Origin: Bradyrhizobium sp. LMTR 3
Lineage (GTDB): Bacteria; Pseudomonadota; Alphaproteobacteria; Rhizobiales; Xanthobacteraceae
Reading direction: 5' to 3'
NCBI RefSeq assembly: GCF_001693485.1
Contig: NZ_MAXC01000043.1
Span: forward strand, 248,001 to 312,000
Length of the DNA: 64,000 nt
A model generated the notes under the pieces. That model saw only the letters and a program-made list of their open reading frames with translations. It had not been told where the DNA came from and ran no database searches. Both the position numbers and the translations under genes were made by a program. This document shows, in pieces, positions 46,411-53,284 of the stretch (position 1 is the first letter of the stretch; each line of letters starts with the position of its first letter).

Positions 46411-46588
46411 GACTCTTGCGCCCGAGTCACGCCATATTGTAGCGTTTGGGCTGTCGGGTACGACATCTCGTGCGGCGGTTTTGATCCCTTAGAGTCCTTT
46501 TTGTTCAGGCGTAAACGTTCGGCGCGGGTAGCGCGTCCGGCGAGGGCTAAGGGATTCTGACCGCAGGGATTTTTGAGACGAATGACTC
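46411..46588. promoter_or_regulatory. Cluster of five GANTC (CcrM) sites upstream of gcrA
   Basis: GANTC occurs at 46411 (GACTC), 46424 (GAGTC), 46492 (GAGTC), 46553 (GATTC) and 46584 (GACTC), five sites in 178 bp where well under one is expected by chance at this base composition. GcrA binds and activates GANTC-methylated promoters in alphaproteobacteria, so this argues for methylation-dependent autoregulation. The rest of the 495-bp argD–gcrA gap holds the hairpin at 46233 and nothing else recognised. Confidence 0.7.
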
Positions 46589-46636
46589 GCCAGCGCTGCC
46601 CCCGATTGGCCGGCGCGATGCGAAGGGAAGATTACG

Positions 46637-47146
46637 ATGACGGTTTTGACCTGGTCCGACGATCGCGTCGAACAGCTTAAGAAGCTCTGGGAAGCCGGAT
46701 TGTCGGCGAGCCAGATCGCCGCGGAACTTGGAAATGTGACGCGAAACGCCGTGATCGGCAAAGTGCACCGGCTGGGCCTGTCCGGCCGTGCCAAGAGCCC
46801 CTCCTCGGCCGCCCCGCGGCAGCGCAAGGCACGCCCCGCCCAGCCGATGATGCGGGTGTCACGCCCGGTCTCGCGCGGCAACACCGCGCTGGCACACGCC
46901 TTCGAAGTCGAGATGGAGCCGGATCCGATCGCCTTCGACAACGTCGTGCCGATGAGCCAACGGCTGTCGCTGCTCGAACTGAACGAGGCCACCTGCCACT
47001 GGCCGGTCGGCGATCCCTCGAGCCCGGAATTCTTCTTCTGCGGCGGCAAGGCGCTCACCGGCCTGCCCTATTGCGCCCACCACTCGCGCATCGCCTACCA
47101 GCCCGCAGCCGATCGGCGGAGGCAGCAGCCGAAGCAGACGAGGTAA
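46637..47146 (+). CDS. gcrA: Cell-cycle regulator GcrA
   Basis: A 169-residue sigma70-cofactor controlling the cell cycle with CcrM methylation. The DNA-binding N-terminus is MTVLTWSDDRVEQLKKLWEA, then GLSASQIAAELGNVTRNAVI (helix-turn-helix). A Pro/Arg linker follows, and the C-terminal sigma-binding part has NEATCHWPVGDP and FFCGGKALTGLPYCAHH. GAAGGGAAG precedes the ATG. It is transcribed alone, away from argD. Confidence 0.95.
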   Translation: MTVLTWSDDRVEQLKKLWEAGLSASQIAAELGNVTRNAVIGKVHRLGLSGRAKSPSSAAPRQRKARPAQPMMRVSRPVSRGNTALAHAFEVEMEPDPIAFDNVVPMSQRLSLLELNEATCHWPVGDPSSPEFFFCGGKALTGLPYCAHHSRIAYQPAADRRRQQPKQTR

Positions 47147-47171
47147 GGGCGCGCGCCGTTATCTCAACGAT

Positions 47172-47293
47172 GTCGTCCCTGCGAACGCAGGGACCCATAA
47201 CCACAGGAGTCTGTGGTTATGCCTCGCTGGAGCTCCAGCGCATTTCAACAATCAAGATTTGTGGTTATGGGTCCCCGCGTTCGCGGGGACGAC
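47172..47293. repeat. Palindromic intergenic repeat, family D
   Basis: The left arm GTCGTCCCTGCGAACGCAGG and the right arm near 47260–47293 (GGGTCCCCGCGTTCGCGGGG) match the family, with TCCCT/TCCCC variants on the right. It is also bordered by CCATAACCACAG and TGTGGTTATGG. It lies downstream of gcrA and 30 bp from the convergent phoB stop. Confidence 0.8.
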
Positions 47294-47323
47294 GGTCGAG
47301 CTTGCGGCGATGATAGTGGAGCG

Positions 47324-48028
47324 TTACGGCTCCACCTTCGCAAACCGGTCATCCAGCGCATACCCTGCGCCGCGGACGGTGCGGATCGGATCCTGCTCGC
47401 GGCCGGGGTTGAGCAGTTTGCGCAGGCGGCCGATGTGGACGTCGACGGTGCGCTCGTCGATATAGATGTCGCGGCCCCAGACGCTGTCGAGCAACTGCTC
47501 GCGGCTGAAGACGCGGCCGGGATGCTCGAGGAAAAATTCCAGCAGGCGATACTCGGTCGGGCCGAGATCGATCTGGCGGCCCGAGCGCGCGACGCGGCGC
47601 TTTTCGCGATCGAGTTCGATGTCGCCATAGGTCAGCACGGTGGCGAGCCGCTCGGGGCTTGCCCGCCGCAACAGGCCCTTTACCCGCGCCAGCAGTTCCG
47701 GAACCGAGAACGGCTTGACGATGTAATCGTCGGCGCCGGTCGCAAGCCCCCGCACGCGCTCGCTCTCCTCGCCGCGCGCGGTCAGCATGATGATCGGCAA
47801 CTGCTTGGTCTCGGGGCGTGCCCTTAAGCGGCGGCACAACTCGATGCCGGAGAGCCCCGGCAGCATCCAGTCGAGCACGACGAGATCGGGCACGCGCTCC
47901 TTCAGCCGCGTATCCGCATCGTCGCCGCGGCCGACGGTTTCGACCTCATAACCTTCAGCGTCGAGGTTGTAGCGCAACAGCGTGGTCAGCGCTTCCTCAT
48001 CCTCGACCACCATTATGCGCGCGCTCAT
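47324..48028 (-). CDS. phoB: Phosphate regulon response regulator PhoB
   Basis: A 234-residue OmpR-type regulator activated by PhoR. The receiver domain has the acidic pair and phospho-acceptor Asp53 (VVLDWMLPG), and MLTARGEESERVRGL later. The C-terminal winged helix-turn-helix is LGPTEYRLLEFFLEHPGRVF and YIDERTVDVHIGRLRKLL. The start at 48028 is MSARIMVVEDE; an upstream extension overlaps the phoU 3' end and is rejected. Last gene of the pst–phoU–phoB operon, 73 bp after phoU. Confidence 0.95.
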   Translation of the reverse strand: MSARIMVVEDEEALTTLLRYNLDAEGYEVETVGRGDDADTRLKERVPDLVVLDWMLPGLSGIELCRRLRARPETKQLPIIMLTARGEESERVRGLATGADDYIVKPFSVPELLARVKGLLRRASPERLATVLTYGDIELDREKRRVARSGRQIDLGPTEYRLLEFFLEHPGRVFSREQLLDSVWGRDIYIDERTVDVHIGRLRKLLNPGREQDPIRTVRGAGYALDDRFAKVEP

Positions 48029-48101
48029 CCTGCTCTTGCCTCTTCTGTTTGACGCATCTTCTTCACGCGAACCGGTCTCCACTTCGCTTGAAAACGCTTT
48101 G

Positions 48102-48818
48102 TCAGGTATTGGGTACGGTCGTGGCAAAATTCGTCATGTCGCCCTTCGGGCGCTTGTCGAGCATCTGCTGCCCCTCGATCATGTAGAACACGGTCTCGGC
48201 GATGTTGGTGGCGTGGTCGCCGATCCGCTCGATGTTCTTGGCGCAGAACATCAGGTGGATGCAGAACGAGATGTTGCGCGGATCCTCCATCATGTAGGTG
48301 AGGAGTTCGCGGAACAGCGAGGTGCAGATGGCGTCGACTTCCTCGTCGCCCTTCCACACCGCCATCGCCGCCGGCAGGTCGTGCGCGGCATAGGCGTCCA
48401 GCACCGACTTGACCTGCGACTGCACCAGATCGGTCATGTGTTCCAGGCCGCGCATCAGTTTCAGCGGCTGGAAATCGTTCTCCAGCGCCGCGACGCGCTT
48501 GCCCATGTTCTTGGCGAGGTCGCCGATCCGCTCCAGATCGGTGGCAACCCGCATCGAGCCGACGATCTCGCGCAGATCGATCGCCATCGGCTGGCGGCGG
48601 GCGATGGTCAGCACCGCGCGCTCCTCGATCAGATGCTGCAGGCGGTCGATCTCGAGGTCGGTGGCGACGACGTGCTTGCCGAGCGCGACGTCACGGCGGA
48701 CCAGCGCGTCGACGGATTCGGTGATCATGCGCTCAGCCAGGCCGCCCATCTCGGCGACCAGACGCGTCAATTCCTGGAGGTCGCTGTCAAACGCCTTGGC
48801 GGTATGTTCGGAAGCCAT
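48102..48818 (-). CDS. phoU: Phosphate-signalling protein PhoU
   Basis: A 238-residue, two-repeat helical bundle that links the Pst transporter to PhoR inhibition. Each repeat contains the metal-binding E/DxxxD pattern (DLERIGDLAKNMGKRV and KNIERIGDHATNIAETVFYM). Normal length. It lies between pstB and phoB on the same strand, separated from pstB by a short repeat-containing gap. Confidence 0.95.
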   Translation of the reverse strand: MASEHTAKAFDSDLQELTRLVAEMGGLAERMITESVDALVRRDVALGKHVVATDLEIDRLQHLIEERAVLTIARRQPMAIDLREIVGSMRVATDLERIGDLAKNMGKRVAALENDFQPLKLMRGLEHMTDLVQSQVKSVLDAYAAHDLPAAMAVWKGDEEVDAICTSLFRELLTYMMEDPRNISFCIHLMFCAKNIERIGDHATNIAETVFYMIEGQQMLDKRPKGDMTNFATTVPNT

Positions 48819-48832
48819 CTTCTATCTCCTCA

Positions 48833-48920
48833 AATCATGATCCGATCGGACGGATCATGATTTTTCTTGTTGAGCATGATCTGTTCGAAAAACTGGTCCC
48901 CACTTTTCCGGATCATGCTC
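48833..48920. repeat. Two nested palindromes between pstB and phoU, family G
   Basis: AATCATGATCCG (48833–48844) pairs with CGGATCATGATT (48851–48862). GAGCATGATC (48872–48881) and GATCATGCTC (48911–48920) form a second inverted repeat around a GTCCCCACTTTTCCG core common in rhizobial genomes. The second palindrome overlaps the pstB stop. It may stabilise the operon mRNA or be a mobile repeat remnant. Confidence 0.65.
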
Positions 48921-49740
48921 AGCCGAACCGGCCGGTGATGTAGTCCTGGGTACGTCGATCGCGCGGCGAGGTGAAAATCTTGTTGGTGTCGTCGAATTCG
49001 ACCAGCTCGCCGAGATACATGAAGGCGGTCTTGTCCGAGACGCGCGCCGCCTGCTGCATATTATGGGTGACGATGGCGATGGTGTAATCCTCCGCCAGTT
49101 CCTGGATCAGTTCCTCGATCTTGGCGGTCGAGATCGGATCCAGCGCCGAGCACGGTTCGTCGAACAGGATCACTTCGGGCCGCACCGCCACCGTGCGCGC
49201 GATGCAGAGCCGCTGCTGCTGGCCGCCGGACAGCGAAAGGCCGCTGGCATTGAGCTTGTCCTTGACCTCGTTCCACAGCGCGCCGCCACGCAGCGCCTTC
49301 TCGACCCGGCCGTCCATCTCGGACTTGGAGATCTTCTCGTAGAGACGGATGCCGAAGGCGATGTTCTCGTAGATCGTCATCGGGAACGGTGTCGGCTTCT
49401 GGAACACCATGCCGACGCGGGCCCGGAGCAGATTGAGGTCGAGCTTGGCGTCGAGGACGTTGGTCTGGTCGAGCAAGAGCTGACCGGTTGCGCGCTGACC
49501 CGGATAGAGATCGTACATCCGGTTGAATATCCGCAGCAACGTGGATTTGCCGCAGCCGGACGGCCCGATAAAGGCGGTGACGCGATGGGTGCCGAGCGTC
49601 AGGTTGATGTCCTTCAACGCGTGATGCTCGCCATAGTAGAAGTTCAGGCCCCGCGCGGTCACCTTGGGCGCGGCTTCGGGCAACGCCACCTGCGGGACGG
49701 GCCCGCTCGCGTTACTCACGGATACGGAGATGTCGGTCAT
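48919..49740 (-). CDS. pstB: Phosphate ABC transporter ATPase PstB
   Basis: A 273-residue ATPase of high-affinity phosphate import. Walker A is GPSGCGKST, the signature is LSLSGGQQQRLCIAR and Walker B is VILFDEPCSALDP. The PstB-specific KPTPFPMTIYENI follows the Q-loop. Its start overlaps the pstA stop by four bases. A 25-residue N-terminal extension (VSNASGPVPQVALPEAAP) is slightly longer than in E. coli PstB. Confidence 0.96.
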   Translation of the reverse strand: MTDISVSVSNASGPVPQVALPEAAPKVTARGLNFYYGEHHALKDINLTLGTHRVTAFIGPSGCGKSTLLRIFNRMYDLYPGQRATGQLLLDQTNVLDAKLDLNLLRARVGMVFQKPTPFPMTIYENIAFGIRLYEKISKSEMDGRVEKALRGGALWNEVKDKLNASGLSLSGGQQQRLCIARTVAVRPEVILFDEPCSALDPISTAKIEELIQELAEDYTIAIVTHNMQQAARVSDKTAFMYLGELVEFDDTNKIFTSPRDRRTQDYITGRFG

Positions 49741-50582
49741 TTGGATGTCCTCTCGGCGCCAAGAATGCGCGCGCCAATATTCAGGGCCAACACGGTGAGC
49801 GTGATCAGAAGCGCCCCGCTCCAGGCGAGCTGCTTCCAGTAGACATAGGGGCTCTGGACGAAGTTGTTGATGGTAACCGGCAGGTTCGCCATCGTCTTGG
49901 TCAGGTCCAGGCTGAAGAACTGGTTGGACAGCGCGGTGAACAATAGCGGCGCGGTTTCACCGGCGACGCGGGCGGTGGCCAGTAGAACGCCGGTGATCAG
50001 GCCGGCGCGCGCGGCGCGGTAGGCGATCCGCCGGATCACCAGCGAACGCGGCACGCCGAGCGCGGAGGCCGCCTCGCGCAGGGGATTGGGCACCAGCCCC
50101 AGCATGTCCTCGGTGGTGCGCACCACCACGGGGATCACGATCACGGCTAGCGCGAGGCAGCCGGCAAAGGCCGAGAAGCCGCCCATCGGCACCACGATGG
50201 CGCCGTAGATGAACAGGCCGATGATGATCGACGGCGCGCTCAAGAGGATGTCGTTGATGAAGCGGATCACCGAGGTGAGCTTGTCGTGCTTGCCGTATTC
50301 GGCGAGATAGGTTCCCGCGAACAGGCCGAGCGGCGCGCCAATGCCGACCCCGATCACGGTCATCATGATCGAGCCGATGATGGCGTTCCGAAGTCCGCCA
50401 TCGGTCGAACCCGGTGGCGGCGTATCCTGCGTGAAGACAGCGAGATTGAGGCCGGCAAGGCCGTTGTAGAACAGCGTGAACAGGATCAGCGCCAGCCAGG
50501 TCACGCCGAACAGCGCGGCGCCGAGGCACAGCATCCGGATGATGACATCGTTGCGGCGGCGCGATGCGTAGATCGGGTTCAT
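49737..50582 (-). CDS. pstA: Phosphate ABC transporter permease PstA
   Basis: A 281-residue inner-membrane permease that forms the pore with PstC. Recognisable blocks are GLFAGTYLAEYGKHDKLTSV, FINDILLSAPSIIIGLFIYG and the ABC coupling loop EAASALGVPRSLVIRRIAYR. It starts one base after the pstC stop and overlaps pstB at its end. Length is typical. Confidence 0.94.
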   Translation of the reverse strand: MNPIYASRRRNDVIIRMLCLGAALFGVTWLALILFTLFYNGLAGLNLAVFTQDTPPPGSTDGGLRNAIIGSIMMTVIGVGIGAPLGLFAGTYLAEYGKHDKLTSVIRFINDILLSAPSIIIGLFIYGAIVVPMGGFSAFAGCLALAVIVIPVVVRTTEDMLGLVPNPLREAASALGVPRSLVIRRIAYRAARAGLITGVLLATARVAGETAPLLFTALSNQFFSLDLTKTMANLPVTINNFVQSPYVYWKQLAWSGALLITLTVLALNIGARILGAERTSK

Positions 50583-50583
50583 C

Positions 50584-51582
50584 TCAGTTCCCCGCTTTCT
50601 TTTCCAGCCGCATCAACATCAACCGCGCGGCCGCGAGCACGCAGAAGGTCAGCACGAACAGCAGCAGCCCGAGCAGGATCAGGCCGGACTGGTGCAACCC
50701 GTCGCTCTCGGCGAATTCGGAGGCGATCGCGGCCGAGATCGTGGTGCCCGGCGCGAAGATCGAGGACTGGATCTTGAACGAATTGCCGATGATGAAGGTG
50801 ACCGCCATGGTCTCGCCGAGCGCACGGCCGAGCGCCAGCATGATGCCGCCGATCACGCCGACGCGGGTATAGGGGATGACGACGTTGCGGACGACTTCCC
50901 AGGTGGTGCAGCCGACGCCGTAAGCCGCCTCTTTCAAGACCGGCGGCACCGTCTTGAAGACGTCGACCGAGATCGCGGTGATGAAGGGAAGCACCATGAT
51001 GGCGAGGATCAGCGACGCATTGAACAGGCTGAGATAGGATGGCGGACCTGCGAAGATCGTGCCCAGCACCGGGACGCCGTCGAACATGCTGATCATGAAC
51101 GGCTGGAAGTTATTGGCCAGGAACGGGCCCAACACGAAGAAGCCCCACATGCCGTAGATGATCGATGGGATTCCGGCAAGGAGTTCGATGGCAAGGCCAA
51201 TGGGGCGGCGCAGCCAGAGCGGGCAGATCTCGGTGAGGAACACCGCGATGCCAAGCCCGACCGGAATGGCGATTGCCATGGCGATCACGGAGGTGATCAA
51301 CGTGCCGTAGACCGGGCCGAGCGCGCCCAGTACCGGCGGGTCGGCCGACGGCGCCCAGCGCTGCGTCCACAGGAAGGCCGCGCCATATTCCCGGATCGCG
51401 GGCCAGGCACCAATGACCAGCGAAATGATAATGCCACCAAGGATGAGGAGAACCGAGATCGCGCAGGCGCGCGTGATCCAGTAGAAGGTGACATCGCCGA
51501 ACTTGAAAGCGCTGAGGGCCCTGGCGCGATCGTAGGGTCCGGCAGCTTCCATCACGTCGCTTTCAACCGCCATCTCTGCCAC
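50584..51582 (-). CDS. pstC: Phosphate ABC transporter permease PstC
   Basis: A 332-residue permease. The GTG at 51582 is preferred because AGGGGA lies five bases upstream; an in-frame ATG three codons later has no clear Shine-Dalgarno sequence. Typical segments are GTLITSVIAMAIAIPVGLGI, LLAGIPSIIYGMWGFFVLGP and EAAYGVGCTTWEVVRNVVIP. The 176 bp before it, after pstS, contain two strong hairpins. Confidence 0.93.
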   Translation of the reverse strand: MAEMAVESDVMEAAGPYDRARALSAFKFGDVTFYWITRACAISVLLILGGIIISLVIGAWPAIREYGAAFLWTQRWAPSADPPVLGALGPVYGTLITSVIAMAIAIPVGLGIAVFLTEICPLWLRRPIGLAIELLAGIPSIIYGMWGFFVLGPFLANNFQPFMISMFDGVPVLGTIFAGPPSYLSLFNASLILAIMVLPFITAISVDVFKTVPPVLKEAAYGVGCTTWEVVRNVVIPYTRVGVIGGIMLALGRALGETMAVTFIIGNSFKIQSSIFAPGTTISAAIASEFAESDGLHQSGLILLGLLLFVLTFCVLAAARLMLMRLEKKAGN

Positions 51583-51628
51583 GCTGGTCCCCTGTACTTT
51601 TACCTGATCCGGTTCGATCCGTCTCGTG

Positions 51629-51736
51629 CCCCGAATGCAGCGCAGCGCGCTTGCGGTGCGCTGCATTTCCGGGGCCTATTCTTCTTGATTGGCCGCCAGT
51701 GGGTCCGGGCTCTGCGGCGCAGCGCAAAAGCGCTGC
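51629..51736 (-). promoter_or_regulatory. Two stem-loops between pstS and pstC
   Basis: Hairpin 1 (51629–51674) pairs AATGCAGCGCA with TGCGCTGCATT and CCCC with GGGG at its base. Hairpin 2 pairs GCAGCGC (51719–51725) with GCGCTGC (51730–51736) around AAAA, just after the pstS stop. Neither is followed by a clear U-tract on the minus strand, so they more likely shield the pstS mRNA 3' end and lower downstream expression than act as full terminators. Confidence 0.6.
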
Positions 51737-51758
51737 ACCGCGTCCGGGACACGAGGTC

Positions 51759-52769
51759 TCAGCTCTTGATGTCCGACAACCAGGTCTTTTCGATCATCTT
51801 GACGACCGAATCCGGCATCGGAATGTAGTCGAGTTCTTCGGCCATCTTGTCGCCCTTCTCGAAGGCCCACTTGAAGAACTTGAGGGCTTCCTGCGACGCG
51901 GCCTTGTCGGTCGCCGCCTTGTGCATCAGGATGAAGGTCGCACCCGTGATCGGCCAGGACGCCTCGCCCGGCTGGTCGGTTAGGATCACATAGTAGTTCT
52001 TGGCACCAGCCCAGTCGGCATTGCTGGCGGCGGCCTGGAACGCCGCAATGGTCGGCTGCACCGTCTTACCGGCCTTGTTGACGACCGCGCCGTAGGTCAG
52101 CTTGTTCTGCTTGGCATAGGCGTACTCGACGTAACCGATCGAGTTCTTGGTCTGGCTGACGTTGCCGGCGACGCCCTCATTACCCTTGGCGCCAACGCCG
52201 GTCGGCCACTCCACGGCGGTGCCTGAGCCGGCTTTCGCCTTCCATTCGGCATTCGTCTTGGAGAGATAGTCGGTCCAGATGAAGGTCGTGCCCGATCCAT
52301 CGGAGCGGCGCACCACGGTGATGGCCTCGCTCGGCAGCTTCACTTTGGGATTGAGCTTGGCGATCGCGGGATCGTCCCACTTCTTGATCTTGCCGAGATA
52401 GATGTCGCCGAGCAGCTCGCCTGAGAACACCAGTTCACCCGGCTTGATGCCTTCGAGATTGACGACCGGCACCAGGGCGCCCATCGCCTGCGGCCACTGG
52501 ATCATGCCGTCCTTCTCAAGCTGCTCCGGCTTGAGCGGCATGTCGCTGGCGCCGAAGGTCACGGTCTTGGCCACAATCTGCTTGATGCCCGCGCCGGAGC
52601 CGATCGACTGGTAGTTCAGGCCGTTGCCGGTCTCCTTCTTGTAGGCGTCGGCCCACTTCGAATAGAGCGGGAACGGGAAGGTGGCGCCCGCGCCGGTAAT
52701 GTCGGCCGCAAAGGCCGAGGTCGACGCGGCGACCATGCCGGCGGCGACGATTGTTCTGACGAAATTCAT
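51759..52769 (-). CDS. pstS: Phosphate-binding periplasmic protein PstS
   Basis: A 336-residue phosphate receptor. The signal peptide ends STSAFAA; the mature start DITGAGATFPFPLYSKWADA is the PstS hallmark. Ligand loops include GSGAGIKQ, GASDMPLKPEQL and RRSDGSGTTFIWTDYL. GGAG lies before the ATG at 52769. A PHO box about 95 bp upstream fits PhoB activation. It is the first gene of the pst operon and normally follows phoR; here aio genes intervene. Confidence 0.96.
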   Translation of the reverse strand: MNFVRTIVAAGMVAASTSAFAADITGAGATFPFPLYSKWADAYKKETGNGLNYQSIGSGAGIKQIVAKTVTFGASDMPLKPEQLEKDGMIQWPQAMGALVPVVNLEGIKPGELVFSGELLGDIYLGKIKKWDDPAIAKLNPKVKLPSEAITVVRRSDGSGTTFIWTDYLSKTNAEWKAKAGSGTAVEWPTGVGAKGNEGVAGNVSQTKNSIGYVEYAYAKQNKLTYGAVVNKAGKTVQPTIAAFQAAASNADWAGAKNYYVILTDQPGEASWPITGATFILMHKAATDKAASQEALKFFKWAFEKGDKMAEELDYIPMPDSVVKMIEKTWLSDIKS

Positions 52770-52863
52770 GGTTGATCTCCATCTCCTGAGCGAAGCGCCG
52801 TTGCGCCCGATCGCGCTCATGCCGCCCGTGTAGGCGCGGTCGATAGAGCTTTTACGAAGGTTC

Positions 52864-52882
52864 GATGACAGTTGGATGACAT
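52864..52882 (-). promoter_or_regulatory. PHO box upstream of pstS
   Basis: On the minus strand the sequence TGTCATCCAACTGTCAT carries two TGTCAT direct repeats spaced 11 bp apart (52865–52870 and 52876–52881 on the plus strand as ATGACA). This matches the PhoB half-site spacing. It lies about 95 bases before the pstS start, in the correct place for activation. Confidence 0.8.
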
Positions 52883-52922
52883 ATCCAGGCCATTGAAATC
52901 GCTTGTATTTATGCCGCCGTCG

Positions 52923-53146
52923 GGGTTTCGGCGGGGGAAAAACAGCGGTAAAAACGGCGCCGTTTTGGGCACGCTTTCGATCAAAAGCCGGCCGCGATGG
53001 CGGTTAAGAATATGTTTCACCAAGGATAAACCGAGCCCGGTTCCGCCCTGCGCGCGACCGTCGCCGACATCGACCCGGAAGAAGCTTCGGTCAGCCGCGG
53101 CAGATGTTCCCGCGCAATGCCCGGGCCGAAATCGCGGACCGTGACA
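52923..53146 (-). pseudogene. Decayed phoR 3'-end fragment
   Basis: Aligns to the last part of phoR (57000–57224). The core 52968–53145 matches 57045–57223 with about ten mismatches and one deletion by hand alignment, including an 86-base stretch with a single mismatch. Translated pieces are VRDFGPGIAREHLPRLTE in one frame and VKHILNRHRGRLLIESVPK in another, so it is frameshifted. It covers only the end of the kinase ATPase domain. It sits between aioA and pstS in the orientation of the real phoR, marking the junction where the aio module entered. Confidence 0.9.
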
Positions 53147-53284
53147 CCCTTTTGGCTGATTAGGACCCCAGCCTGGCGGGATCGATAGCCGGTGCTCTCA
53201 GCGGCTACTTTCCGCAAGCCGTCGTACTCACGGTCGCTAGCCCGTTGGCGACCGGGCTTTGATCTCGGGATCAACATCGAAATT

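Noticed and set aside
53231..53254. Stem-loop after aioA as an intrinsic terminator
   Set aside because: The stem is short and alternative, and no U-tract follows on the minus strand.
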